NCBI GenBank assembly: GCA_902805995.1
Contig: CADCUU010000451.1
Coordinates: 1-11,220, forward strand
Source: an uncultured Rubellimicrobium sp.
GTDB lineage: Bacteria; Pseudomonadota; Alphaproteobacteria; Rhodobacterales; Rhodobacteraceae
Direction: 5' to 3'
Length of the DNA stretch: 11,220 nucleotides
Shown: piece by piece, positions 1-7,092 of the stretch
How the letters are laid out: the number at the start of each line of letters is the position of its first letter
Numbering within the stretch: the first letter of the stretch is position 1
Notes under the pieces: model-generated
The model's database searches: none
Told to the model about the DNA's origin: nothing
Seen by the model: the letters and a program-made list of their open reading frames with translations, nothing else
Translations under genes and position numbers: made by a program

Positions 1-264
1 GATGGCGCCGGGGTCGATCCACGCGCCTGACAGCTGCTCGGTCACGATGAAGCGGAAGTCGGAGTTCGTCAGCACCACCGGGGCCGCGAAGTCGATCCGG
101 CCGGATTTTCCCAGGCCACGCCCCGCCAGCCGCTCGGCCGAGGCCTGGAACAGCGTGCGGTCCCCCATGAGGGAGGCGAACTGCTTGGGATAGCTCTTGC
201 GCGACAGAGGCCAAAGCCGCGTCCCGGAGCCGCCGGCCAACAGAACTGGGGTGATGCGCGTCAT
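1..264 (-). CDS. manC: Mannose-1-phosphate guanylyltransferase, N-terminal 88 residues (partial)
   Basis: The reverse strand reads MTRITPVLLAGGSGTRLWPL and continues with SRKSYPKQF. This is the nucleotidyltransferase signature (GGSGTRLWP loop plus the YPKQF lysine) of GDP-mannose pyrophosphorylases, which make GDP-mannose from mannose-1-phosphate and GTP in the cytoplasm for exopolysaccharide or LPS sugars. A later segment, VVLTNSDFRFIVTEQL, also fits the family. The reading frame is open to the window edge, so about four fifths of the usual ~470-residue protein is missing. It lies downstream of UDP-glucose dehydrogenase on the same strand, separated by 116 bp. That fits a polysaccharide precursor block, though the gap contains a hairpin and could hold its own promoter. 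The ATG at 264 is chosen because the conserved motif begins a few residues after it. The family call is firm; whether the full protein also carries an isomerase domain cannot be seen. Confidence 0.9.
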   Translation of the reverse strand, partial: MTRITPVLLAGGSGTRLWPLSRKSYPKQFASLMGDRTLFQASAERLAGRGLGKSGRIDFAAPVVLTNSDFRFIVTEQLSGAWIDPGAI

Positions 265-335
265 GATGGAGGTCTCTCGGCGGGGATCAGGGGTCGGGGA
301 CTGGCTTGCGTCGCGTCGGGGGCCGCTGGCCCGCT

Positions 336-374
336 GCCATTCTGCGGCGACAGTATGCGCCGGCGCAGGATGGC
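336..374 (-). other. Imperfect intergenic hairpin between ugd and manC
   Basis: On the plus strand, GCCATTCTGC (336-345) pairs with GCAGGATGGC (365-374) with one mismatch. An inner GGCG (346-349) pairs with CGCC (358-361) around an 8-nt loop, with a 3-nt bulge (362-364). In the minus-strand transcript this structure begins six nucleotides after the ugd stop codon. No T-run follows it, so it is not a canonical intrinsic terminator. It may protect the ugd mRNA 3' end or assist rho-dependent termination. The structure is read directly from the sequence; its role is inferred. Confidence 0.5.
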
Positions 375-380
375 AAGGGG

Positions 381-1766
381 TCATTCGGCAGCGGCGGTCC
401 GCTCCTCCGCAGCGCCTCCGAACCCTGTCCGTCCGACGCTGGCGTAGGCGAGGAAGCCTGCGGCCTGGACGTCCTGGGGGTCGTAGATGTTGCGCAGGTC
501 GGCCATGCGGGGCTCGGCCATGGCGCTGGCGAGGCGCTTGAGGTCAAGGGCGCGGAACTGGTTCCATTCGGTGAGGATGGCCACCAGATGCGCGCCCTCG
601 GCGGCGGCGTAGGGGTCCTCGGCCCAGTCCACGCCGGGCAGCAGGTGCTCGCCCTCGCGGCGGCCCTGCGGGTCCACCACGCGCACCCGCGCGCCTTGCG
701 CCTGAAGGGCGGGCAGGATGGCGAGGGCGGGGGCCTCGCGCATGTCGTCGGTGTTGGGCTTGAAGGTCACGCCCAGCACCGCAACCGTGCGGCCCTGGAG
801 GTCGCCCCCGCACAGGTCGGCGATCTTGCCGATCATGCGGGCCTTGACCTCCTCGTTGACGGCGATCACCGCCTCCGTCAGGCGCAGCTCCACCCCGTGG
901 TCGCGGCCCGTCTGGGCAAAGGCGCGGGTGTCCTTGGGAAAGCACGAGCCGCCATAGCCCGGCCCCGCATGGAGGAACTTGGACCCGATCCGCCCGTCGA
1001 GGCCGATGCCCTTGGCCACCGCCTTCACGTCCGCGCCCGCGCGTTCGCACAAGGCCGCCACTTCGTTGATGAAGGTGATCTTGGCCGCCAGAAAGGCGTT
1101 GGCCGCGTACTTGATCATCTCGGCCGACTCAAGATCGGTCCAGACGATGGGGAACTCCCGCAGGAAGAGCGGGCGGTAGATGTCGGCCATGACCTCGCGC
1201 GCGCGGGCCGCGTTCCCGTCCGCGTTCCCATCCCCGTCCGCGCTGTCGCCCAGGCCCACGACCACCCGGTCGGGCCGCATGAAGTCGTCGATGGCCGCGC
1301 CCTCGCGCAGGAACTCGGGGTTGGAGGCCACCGCAAAGGCCAGGTCGGGCCGCGTCTCGCGCAGGATGCGCCCGACCTCGCGGTTGGTGCCCACGGGCAC
1401 CGTGGACTTCGTCACCACCACCGTGGGGCCCGACGCGGCCAGGGCGATCTCGCGCGCCGCCGCATAGACGTAGCTCAGGTCCGCGTGCCCGTCGCCGCGC
1501 CGCGACGGCGTGCCCACGGCGATGAACACGGCCTCCGCGCCCTGCACCGCCTCTGCCAGATCGGTCGTGAAGCTCAGCCGCCCCTCGGCCACGTTGCTGG
1601 CCAGGAGCGCGTCGAGCCCGGGCTCGAAGATCGGGACCTGCCCCTCGCGCAGGCCCGCGATCTTGCCCTCGTGCTTGTCGACGCAGATCACCTCGTGGCC
1701 GAAGTCCGACAGGCACACGCCCGACACCAGACCCACATAGCCCGTCCCAATCATCGCGATCCGCAT
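381..1766 (-). CDS. ugd: UDP-glucose 6-dehydrogenase
   Basis: This 461-residue cytoplasmic enzyme oxidises UDP-glucose to UDP-glucuronate with two NAD+, supplying uronic acid for surface polysaccharides. The N-terminal Rossmann fold shows GTGYVGLVSG (residues 7-16). FIAVGTPSRRGDG (81-93) and VTKSTVPVGT (118-127) are family hallmarks. EMIKYAANAFLA (216-227) contains the conserved Lys219, and GGSCFPKDT (272-280) carries the catalytic Cys275. LGVTFKPNTDDMREAP (331-346) marks the C-terminal UDP-binding domain. Length is slightly above the usual ~430-450. The excess is partly a Gly/Asp/Asn-rich stretch at about residues 172-187 with a DGNA-DGNA tandem repeat, and partly a short Ala/Glu-rich tail. 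The start is supported by an AGGGGGG ribosome binding site (complement of 1773-1779) six bases before the ATG. The upstream region is divergent to the lysR gene. The function is secure; the exact polysaccharide is unknown. Confidence 0.96.
   Translation of the reverse strand: MRIAMIGTGYVGLVSGVCLSDFGHEVICVDKHEGKIAGLREGQVPIFEPGLDALLASNVAEGRLSFTTDLAEAVQGAEAVFIAVGTPSRRGDGHADLSYVYAAAREIALAASGPTVVVTKSTVPVGTNREVGRILRETRPDLAFAVASNPEFLREGAAIDDFMRPDRVVVGLGDSADGDGNADGNAARAREVMADIYRPLFLREFPIVWTDLESAEMIKYAANAFLAAKITFINEVAALCERAGADVKAVAKGIGLDGRIGSKFLHAGPGYGGSCFPKDTRAFAQTGRDHGVELRLTEAVIAVNEEVKARMIGKIADLCGGDLQGRTVAVLGVTFKPNTDDMREAPALAILPALQAQGARVRVVDPQGRREGEHLLPGVDWAEDPYAAAEGAHLVAILTEWNQFRALDLKRLASAMAEPRMADLRNIYDPQDVQAAGFLAYASVGRTGFGGAAEERTAAAE
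1209..1232 (-). repeat. 12-bp tandem duplication inside ugd
   Basis: CGCGTTCCCGTC (1209-1220) is followed immediately by CGCGTTCCCATC (1221-1232), 11 of 12 bases identical, in frame. On the coding strand the unit encodes Asp-Gly-Asn-Ala twice. A related Ser-Ala-Asp-Gly stretch precedes it. It looks like a replication-slippage expansion in a surface loop; that origin is inferred. Confidence 0.75.
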
Positions 1767-1824
1767 GGCAGACCCCCCTGCGCTATCCCGCTGCTCCCCT
1801 GTCGCAACTCGGGCGGTGGGTCAA

Positions 1825-1941
1825 CCATCTTGCGCACGCCTGCGTTGTGCCGTGGCACGTGGCGCACCGGCCCCTTGCAGGCGGGCCCCTGGCGCACGGG
1901 CTCCCGGGCAAGGGCACCTTGCGCGCAGCCATCTTGCGCGC
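1825..1941 (+). repeat. Short direct repeats in the ugd/lysR divergent gap
   Basis: CCATCTTGCGC occurs exactly at 1825-1835 and again at 1929-1939. The shorter core CTTGCGC also occurs at 1918-1924, so there are three copies in a 194-bp gap. CTTGCGCGC at 1918-1926 and 1933-1941 are spaced by 15 bases. Repeats upstream of a regulator gene can be operators, but GC-rich sequence produces such matches readily, so the function is uncertain. Confidence 0.35.
1841..1866. promoter_or_regulatory. Imperfect inverted repeat upstream of lysR (possible operator)
   Basis: GTGCC-GT-GGCAC (1847-1858) is a 5-bp-arm inverted repeat. It is flanked by TGCG (1841-1844) and CGCA (1863-1866), giving a second, slightly offset dyad. 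It sits 75-100 bp from the ugd start and 95-120 bp from the lysR start, a position where a site could affect either divergent gene. No convincing -35/-10 pair was recognised in this gap. Function is inferred from position and symmetry only. Confidence 0.3.
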
Positions 1942-1960
1942 CCACGGGCGGCCCTGTCTC

Positions 1961-2869
1961 ATGGCCCCCATGTCCTTCACCCTGCGCCAACTCCGAACCT
2001 TTGTCGCAGTGGCCGAAAACGGCTCCGTCAGCCACGCCGCACAGGCGCTCTCCATCTCCCAATCGGCGGTCTCGGAAGGGGTGCGCGACCTGGAGGCCGA
2101 TCTGGGCGTGCAGCTCTTCGACCGCCATCCGCGCGGGCTGGCGGTGACGCAGCGCGGCCACCAGTTCCTGCGCCACGCCCGCGCCATCCTCGCGCAGGTC
2201 GCGGCCTCGCGCCTTGCCCTCGGGGGGGAGCGTCCGGCCGTCGCCGGCGCGCTCCAGCTCGGCGTGACCTCGCTCATGGCGGGCTACGTGATGTCCGACC
2301 TCCTCGCCCGCTTCCGCCGCGCCAACCCGGAGGTCACCGTCACCGCCATCGAGGATTCGGGCGAATACCTCGAACATCTCCTCATCGGGGGGGAGCTCGA
2401 CGCCGCCGTCATGGTGACGGGGACGCTCAGGAACCGCGCGGCGCTGATGGTGGAGATCATCGAGGTCTCGCCCTTCCGGCTCTGGCTGCCGTCGGGGCAT
2501 CCGCTGGCCGGGCAGGACGCCATCGCCCTGTCGGACCTCGCGGCCGAGCCCCTCATCATGCTCATGGTGGACGAGATGGAGGAGGAAACCGGGAACCTCT
2601 TATCGGCCTTAAGCCCGCGCCCCCGGGTGGCCTTCCGCACCCGGAGCGTGGAGGCGGTACGATCCCTTGTGGCGACGGGGGCGGGTGTCGCGCTCCTGCC
2701 CGATCTCATCTACCGCCCCTGGTCGCTGGAGGGAGACCGGATCGAGAGCCGGGACGTGTCGGGCGCCCTGCCGGTCGTGCAGGTGGGCATCGTCTGGCGG
2801 CGCGGCGCGCCCCTCTCCCCCGCCGCGCGCGAGTTCATCGCCCTATCCCAAGCCACGCGCAGCCGGTGA
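1961..2869 (+). CDS. LysR-type transcriptional regulator, probable regulator of the polyamine cluster
   Basis: This 302-residue protein has the usual LysR length and layout. The N-terminal winged helix-turn-helix runs FTLRQLRTFVAVAENGSVSH... with AAQALSISQSAVSEGVRDLE (residues 26-45), followed by LGVQLFDRHPRGLAVTQRG (48-66). A linker helix leads to a periplasmic-binding-like effector domain from about residue 97 (GALQLGVTSLMAGYV). SVEAVRSLVATGAGVALLPD, near the C-terminus, is typical of the second effector subdomain. The frame is open back to 1847, but the upstream 38 codons look unlike LysR, so ATG 1961 is preferred; ATG 1970 is equally possible, since neither has a clear Shine-Dalgarno. The gene lies on the same strand as the transport cluster, 125 bp upstream of it. 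A LysR-type box follows its stop codon, which makes local regulation likely. The inducing ligand is unknown; a polyamine or catabolic intermediate is a guess. Confidence 0.9.
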   Translation: MAPMSFTLRQLRTFVAVAENGSVSHAAQALSISQSAVSEGVRDLEADLGVQLFDRHPRGLAVTQRGHQFLRHARAILAQVAASRLALGGERPAVAGALQLGVTSLMAGYVMSDLLARFRRANPEVTVTAIEDSGEYLEHLLIGGELDAAVMVTGTLRNRAALMVEIIEVSPFRLWLPSGHPLAGQDAIALSDLAAEPLIMLMVDEMEEETGNLLSALSPRPRVAFRTRSVEAVRSLVATGAGVALLPDLIYRPWSLEGDRIESRDVSGALPVVQVGIVWRRGAPLSPAAREFIALSQATRSR

Positions 2870-2872
2870 CCC

Positions 2873-2887
2873 TTCGGGAAAACCGAA
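2873..2887. promoter_or_regulatory. Putative LysR-type regulator binding box
   Basis: TTCGG (2873-2877) and CCGAA (2883-2887) form a perfect 5-bp-arm inverted repeat around a 5-nt centre. T2874 and A2886 satisfy the T-N11-A pattern known for LysR-type boxes. It starts three bases after the lysR stop and ends 107 bp before the binding-protein ATG, a plausible distance for an upstream recognition site. The following stretch to about 2920 is locally AT-richer, with TTGAAA at 2904-2909, but I see no good -10 element. Binding is inferred. Confidence 0.45.
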
Positions 2888-2994
2888 ACCGCCATTCTGA
2901 CGATTGAAATTGCGAAACGTGTCAGCGGGGCGCACTGTTCGGTCCATCAAAGCGCGGCCAACGCGCGCCATGACGACCAACAGGAGAGACCCCC

Positions 2995-4158
2995 ATGACC
3001 ATCCTCGCGCGGAGCGCCTCCGCCGCCGCCATCCTGTCCCTGCTGGGCGCCACCGTGGCCCAGGCCCAGATGTCCGAAATCGGCGAGGGGGAGGGCGAGC
3101 TCTCCATCGTCGCCTGGGCCGGCTACATCGAGCGCGGCGAGACCGATCCCACCTTCGACTGGGTCACGAGCTTCGAGGAAGCGACGGGCTGCATGGTGGA
3201 GGTCAAGACCGCCAACACCTCCGACGAGATGGTCGCCCTGATGAACGAAGGGGGCTTCGACCTCGTGACGGCGTCCGGGGACGCGTCGCTGCGCCTCATC
3301 GCGGGCGGGCGGGTGCAGCCCATCAACACCGACCTGATCCCGTCCTGGTCTCAGATCGACCCGCGCCTTCAGGACGCGGCCTGGCACACGGTGGACGGCA
3401 CCCATTACGGCGTCCCCTACGTCTGGGGTCCCAACGTCCTGATGTACAACACCGAGGTCTTCGGCGACACGCCCCCCACCTCGTGGAACGTCGTCTTCGA
3501 GGAGCAGACCCTGCCCGACGGGCAGTCCAACGCCGGGCGCGTGCAGGCCTATGACGGCCCGATCCACATCGCCGACGCCGCGCAGTACCTCATGCACCAC
3601 CAGCCCGACCTGGGCATCACCAATCCCTACGAGCTGAACCAGACCCAGTACGACGCGGCCCTCGACCTCCTGCGCGGGCAGCGGGAGCTGGTGTCGCGCT
3701 ACTGGCACGACGCCTTCATCCAGATCGACGACTTCAAGAACGAGGGCATGGCCGCCTCCGGCACCTGGCCGTTCCAGGCGAACCTCCTCAAGGCCGACGG
3801 CGCGCCCATCGCCACCGTCTTCCCCGAGGAAGGCGTGACCGGCTGGGCCGACACGACCATGCTCCATGTCGACAGTGACAGCCCGAACTGCGCCTACCAG
3901 TGGATGGAGCACACACTCAGCTCCAACCTCCAATCCGACCTGTCCGTCTGGTTCGGGGCCAACCCCTCGGTCACGGCCGCCTGCACGGACGGGCGCGGGA
4001 TGCTCACGCCCGAGATCTGCACCCAGAACGGGTCGGACGACTTCGACCGCGTTCGCTTCTGGACCACCCCCGTCGCCGACTGCTCCCAGGGGGAGGGGGC
4101 CTGCGTGCCCTATTACCGCTGGGTGTCCGACTATATCGGCGTGATCGGCGGGCGCTGA
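2995..4158 (+). CDS. ydcS: Polyamine-type ABC transporter periplasmic substrate-binding protein
   Basis: This 387-residue exported protein would capture putrescine, spermidine or a related amine and hand it to the membrane permeases. Residues 1-24 form a signal peptide (hydrophobic AAILSLLGATVAQA, predicted cleavage after Ala22-Gln23-Ala24). The mature part begins GELSIVAWAGYIERG, matching the PotD/PotF/YdcS pattern in which aromatic residues (Trp41, Tyr44) line the amine pocket. It continues with FDLVTASGDASLRLI (88-102), HYGVPYVWGPNVLMYN (137-152) and an acidic/aromatic cleft region around GTWPF (256-260). Six cysteines (66, 299, 330, 342, 363, 370), five of them in the C-terminal quarter, could form disulfides. 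AGGAGA at 2982-2987 is a strong ribosome binding site 7 bases before the ATG. The gene leads the cluster and is separated from the ATPase by a 144-bp gap with a long hairpin. Exact substrate cannot be fixed from sequence alone; the ydcS symbol is by order and similarity. Confidence 0.88.
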   Translation: MTILARSASAAAILSLLGATVAQAQMSEIGEGEGELSIVAWAGYIERGETDPTFDWVTSFEEATGCMVEVKTANTSDEMVALMNEGGFDLVTASGDASLRLIAGGRVQPINTDLIPSWSQIDPRLQDAAWHTVDGTHYGVPYVWGPNVLMYNTEVFGDTPPTSWNVVFEEQTLPDGQSNAGRVQAYDGPIHIADAAQYLMHHQPDLGITNPYELNQTQYDAALDLLRGQRELVSRYWHDAFIQIDDFKNEGMAASGTWPFQANLLKADGAPIATVFPEEGVTGWADTTMLHVDSDSPNCAYQWMEHTLSSNLQSDLSVWFGANPSVTAACTDGRGMLTPEICTQNGSDDFDRVRFWTTPVADCSQGEGACVPYYRWVSDYIGVIGGR

Positions 4159-4209
4159 CCGCCATGCCCGGGGGGGCCCGCCGCCCCTTGGGCTTGGACC
4201 GTCAGGAAA

Positions 4210-4258
4210 GGTTAACGAATTCCACCGCACCGTTCGGTGGCCTAGGAATTCGTTAACC
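4210..4258. repeat. Perfect 14-bp inverted repeat (stem-loop) between binding protein and ATPase genes
   Basis: GGTTAACGAATTCC (4210-4223) is exactly complementary to GGAATTCGTTAACC (4245-4258). The 21-nt interior holds a second small dyad, CACC-GTTC-GGTG (4228-4239). The arms are AT-rich, unlike the surrounding DNA. It lies 51 bp after the ydcS stop and 44 bp before the ydcT start. C residues follow it, not T residues, so it does not look like an intrinsic terminator. A stem-loop that protects the binding-protein message and lets it exceed the rest of the operon is a common arrangement for ABC transporters. A protein-binding palindrome or dispersed extragenic repeat is the alternative. Confidence 0.8.
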
Positions 4259-4302
4259 CCGACCTGCGATCCTCCTCCCGAACCTAACCCAAGGGGATTC
4301 GC

Positions 4303-5316
4303 ATGACCTCCGCCGTCTCGTTCTCGGGCGTGTCCCGCCACTTCGGCAACGTCCGCGCGGTGGACGGCGTGGACCTCGACATCGCCGAGGGGGAGTTCTT
4401 CGCCATGCTCGGGCCCTCGGGCTCGGGCAAGACGACCTGCCTGCGCCTGATTGCGGGGTTCGAGAGGCCCACGGCGGGCGACATCCGGCTTTTCGGCCAG
4501 TCGGTCGCGGACGTGCCGCCCTACCGGCGGGCGGTGAACACGGTGTTTCAGGACTACGCGCTGTTCCCGCATCTCAACGTGCTCGACAACGTGGCCTACG
4601 GCCTGATGATCGCGGGCGTCCCCAAACCAGAGCGGCGGCGTCGGGCTGAGGAGGCGCTCGCGATGATGGCGCTGCCCGGCTACGGCGCGCGCAAGCCGTC
4701 GGAGCTGTCGGGCGGCCAGCGGCAGCGTGTGGCGCTGGCCCGCGCTCTGGTGAACCGGCCCCGCGTCCTCCTCCTCGACGAGCCCCTCGGCGCGCTCGAC
4801 CTCAAGCTGCGCGAGCAGATGCAGGACGAGCTCAAGGCGCTCCAGCGCAAGCTCGGCATCACCTTCGTCTTCGTGACCCACGACCAGGGCGAGGCGCTGT
4901 CCATGGCCGACCGCGTCGCCGTGTTCAGCGACGGGCGCATCCAGCAGGTCGGCGCGCCGTCGGAGGTCTATGGACGGCCCCGCACCCGCTTCGTGGCGGA
5001 TTTCGTGGGCGGCTCCAACGTCCTGCCGCCCGCGCTCACCGCGCTCTTCGGCGGGCCGCCCGTCTGGGCCAGCCTGCGGCCCGAGGCCCTGCACCTGCGC
5101 CCCCCCGAAAGCGCCCGAATCATCGGCACGGTGACCGGCACCCGTTACCTCGGCTCGGCCACCCGCCTCGTCGTGGACCTCGGTGCCGGGGCCTCGCCGG
5201 ACGGGCGCAACGACATCGCCGTGCTCGTCCCTGGCGGCCATCCCGTCCCCGATCCGGGCGTGCGCGTGGGCCTCGGTTGGGACCAGGGGGCCGTGCACCC
5301 CATGGCCGCCGAATGA
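4303..5316 (+). CDS. ydcT: Polyamine-type ABC transporter ATP-binding protein
   Basis: This 337-residue protein powers import by binding the cytoplasmic faces of the two permeases. Visible motifs are Walker A GPSGSGKT (37-44), Q-loop VFQDYALFPH with Gln83, signature LSGGQRQR (135-142), Walker B VLLLDE (155-160) and switch His193 in VTHDQ. The sequence DVPPYRRAVNTVFQDYALFPHLNV is typical of the PotA/YdcT and related CUT1 group. After the ATPase core, residues ~235-335 form a TOBE-like domain (GGSNVLP, SLRPEALHL, RYLGSATRLVVDL), the usual regulatory and substrate-related tail. Length is normal. AAGGGGA (4291-4297) precedes the ATG by five bases. Its stop overlaps the next start (ATGA at 5313-5316), so translation of the first permease is probably coupled. 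All catalytic residues are present. Confidence 0.95.
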   Translation: MTSAVSFSGVSRHFGNVRAVDGVDLDIAEGEFFAMLGPSGSGKTTCLRLIAGFERPTAGDIRLFGQSVADVPPYRRAVNTVFQDYALFPHLNVLDNVAYGLMIAGVPKPERRRRAEEALAMMALPGYGARKPSELSGGQRQRVALARALVNRPRVLLLDEPLGALDLKLREQMQDELKALQRKLGITFVFVTHDQGEALSMADRVAVFSDGRIQQVGAPSEVYGRPRTRFVADFVGGSNVLPPALTALFGGPPVWASLRPEALHLRPPESARIIGTVTGTRYLGSATRLVVDLGAGASPDGRNDIAVLVPGGHPVPDPGVRVGLGWDQGAVHPMAAE

Positions 5317-6263
5317 CCGCGCTCGCCGATAGCGCGCCCCCGCCTGCGCGGGAGGGGAAGGGGGGCCGCGCCTCGGACCTCCTCTGGCGGCGGCCGGGGC
5401 TGCTGCTGGCGCTCCTGCTGACGCCGCCGCTCCTGTGGCTCGGCATCGTCTATCTGGGCTCGCTCTTCGCGCTCCTCGCGCAGAGCTTCTTCTCCATCGA
5501 CGAGTTCTCGGGCGTCATCGACCGCACGCCCACGCTCAAGACCTACGGGGAGCTTCTCCAGCCCCACAACCTCGACATCATCTGGCGGACGGTGGGCATG
5601 TCGGCGCTGGTGACGCTGGCGAGCATCGCCATCGCCTTCCCGATCGCCTACTACGCCGCCCGTTATGCCAAGGGGGCGTGGAAGGCGGTCTTCTACCTCG
5701 GGATCATGCTCCCGCTGTGGTCGAGCTATCTCGTCAAGGTCTATGCCTGGAAGCTCATCCTCGCGAAGGAAGGGATCGTGGGCTGGGCCTTCGAGTCCCT
5801 GGGGCTGGGCTGGCTGCTGAACGCCTTCCTTGCGGTGCCGGGCATCGGCGGCAACTCCCTGTCGGTGTCGCCCACGGGGACGTTCATCGTCTTCGTCTAT
5901 GTGTGGCTGCCGTTCATGATCCTGCCGATCCAGGCCGCGCTCGAACGCGTTCCGCCGTCGCTCCTGGAGGCGTCGGGCGATCTCGGTGCCTCCGGGGCGC
6001 AGACGTTTCGCCACGTGATCTGGCCGCTGGCGCTGCCGGGGGTGATCGCGGGGTCGATCTTCACCTTCTCGCTCACCTTGGGCGACTACATCATCCCGCA
6101 GATCATCGGCACCTCGGCGCGGTTCATCGGCCTCGCGGTCTATCAGTACCAGGGCACGGCGGGGAACATCCCCCTGGCCGCAGCCTTCACGGTCGTGCCG
6201 ATCGTCATAATGGGCGTCTATCTTTACGTCGCCCGGCGCATGGGGGCCTTCGATGCGCTCTGA
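5313..6263 (+). CDS. ydcU: Polyamine-type ABC transporter permease, first subunit
   Basis: This 316-residue integral membrane protein matches PotB/YdcU. A charged cytoplasmic N-terminus is followed by about six hydrophobic segments (roughly residues 29-56, 93-115, 123-146, 188-208, 240-262 and 288-307). The cytoplasmic coupling loop [27 protein letters not shown] (217-243) is the EAA motif that docks on the ATPase. The [14 protein letters not shown] region in the periplasmic loop is also typical. A longer reading with a start at 5277 exists. I chose ATG 5313, because it gives the ATGA overlap with the ATPase stop and removes 12 extra residues; no separate Shine-Dalgarno is evident, consistent with coupling. 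It pairs with the next gene to form the transmembrane channel. Confidence 0.94.
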   Translation: MTALADSAPPPAREGKGGRASDLLWRRPGLLLALLLTPPLLWLGIVYLGSLFALLAQSFFSIDEFSGVIDRTPTLKTYGELLQPHNLDIIWRTVGMSALVTLASIAIAFPIAYYAARYAKGAWKAVFYLGIMLPLWSSYLVKVYAWKLILAKEGIVGWAFESLGLGWLLNAFLAVPGIGGNSLSVSPTGTFIVFVYVWLPFMILPIQAALERVPPSLLEASGDLGASGAQTFRHVIWPLALPGVIAGSIFTFSLTLGDYIIPQIIGTSARFIGLAVYQYQGTAGNIPLAAAFTVVPIVIMGVYLYVARRMGAFDAL

Positions 6264-7074
6264 CGCTGTTCAACGGGACGGCGCCCCCCTCTGGCTGAGG
6301 CTCGCCGCCGGCGCGGGGCTCCTGTTCCTGCACCTGCCGATCCTCCTCATCTTCGTCTACGCCTTCTCGACGGAGGACGACTCCTTCACCTGGCCCCCGC
6401 CGGGTCTTACGCTCCAGTGGTTCGGCGCGGCCTGGGAGCGTCCCGACATCTGGGAGGCGCTGGGCCTGTCGCTCCGGGTGGCAGCGATCTCCACGGCCGT
6501 GGCGCTGGTGCTGGGGACGCTCTGCGCGGCGGCGGTGGCCCGCAGCCGCTTCTTCGGGCGGGAGACGGTGTCGCTCCTCGTGATCCTGCCCATCGCGCTG
6601 CCGGGCATCATCACGGGGATCTCTCTGCGCTCGGCCTTTCACCTCGGCGACGTGCCCTTCGGCTTCTGGACCATCGTGCTCGGGCACGCGACCTTCTGCG
6701 TCGTGGTGGTCTACAACAACGCGGTCGCGCGCTTCCGCCGCGTGTCGGGCAACCTCGTGGAAGCGTCGATGGACCTGGGCGCGACCTATGGCCAGACGCT
6801 GCGCCACGTGATCCTGCCCAACATCGCGACCGCGCTTCTGGCCGGCGGGATGCTCGCCTTCGCGCTCTCGTTCGACGAGGTGATCGTCACCACCTTCACC
6901 GCCGGAAACCAGGCGACCCTGCCCATCTGGATGCTTGAGGAGCTGGTCCGGCCCCGCGAGCGTCCCGTCACCAACGTCGTCGCCATGGTCGTGGTCCTGG
7001 TGACGTTCCTGCCGATCCTCGGCGCCTATTACCTCACCCGCGGGACCGACACGGTCGCGGGCAGCGGCAAGTAA
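6253..7074 (+). CDS. ydcV: Polyamine-type ABC transporter permease, second subunit
   Basis: This 273-residue PotC/YdcV-like permease is the partner of the preceding gene. Hydrophobic segments occur around residues 15-39, 72-97, 106-123, 138-155, 192-214 and 240-262. The EAA loop is [24 protein letters not shown] (168-191). [22 protein letters not shown] (206-227) is a well-conserved stretch of this family. The start overlaps the end of the first permease by 11 bp in another frame, and a GGGGG run (6242-6246) sits six bases upstream. The length is typical. The stop at 7074 is 18 bp before the dehydrogenase start, so the genes are almost certainly cotranscribed. Confidence 0.94.
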   Translation: MRSDAVQRDGAPLWLRLAAGAGLLFLHLPILLIFVYAFSTEDDSFTWPPPGLTLQWFGAAWERPDIWEALGLSLRVAAISTAVALVLGTLCAAAVARSRFFGRETVSLLVILPIALPGIITGISLRSAFHLGDVPFGFWTIVLGHATFCVVVVYNNAVARFRRVSGNLVEASMDLGATYGQTLRHVILPNIATALLAGGMLAFALSFDEVIVTTFTAGNQATLPIWMLEELVRPRERPVTNVVAMVVVLVTFLPILGAYYLTRGTDTVAGSGK

Positions 7075-7092
7075 ACAGGGGGAGTGCAACCC

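Noticed and set aside
336..380. Sigma-70-like promoter for manC (TTGCCA ... CATACT on the minus strand)
   Set aside because: The spacer is only about 13 bases and the elements overlap the hairpin, so the match is probably fortuitous.
306..2147. 613-codon plus-strand open frame opposite ugd
   Set aside because: It mirrors the ugd coding strand, runs out of frame into lysR, and has a repetitive Gly/His/Val/Arg composition.
4210..4258. Intrinsic transcription terminator after ydcS
   Set aside because: The stem is perfect, but C residues follow it with no T-run, and the ATPase gene needed for the same transporter lies immediately downstream.
4210..4258. CtrA-type site (TTAA-N7-TTAA) in the ydcS-ydcT repeat
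   Set aside because: TTAA occurs in each arm, but the spacing between copies is far longer than 7 bases, so the consensus is not met.
2947..5298. 783-codon open frame on the minus strand across the ydcS-ydcT region
   Set aside because: It is antisense to two genes with unmistakable motifs, its translation is low-complexity (His/Gly/Arg/Val-rich) and no domain is recognisable. Long antisense frames are expected with GC-rich third positions.
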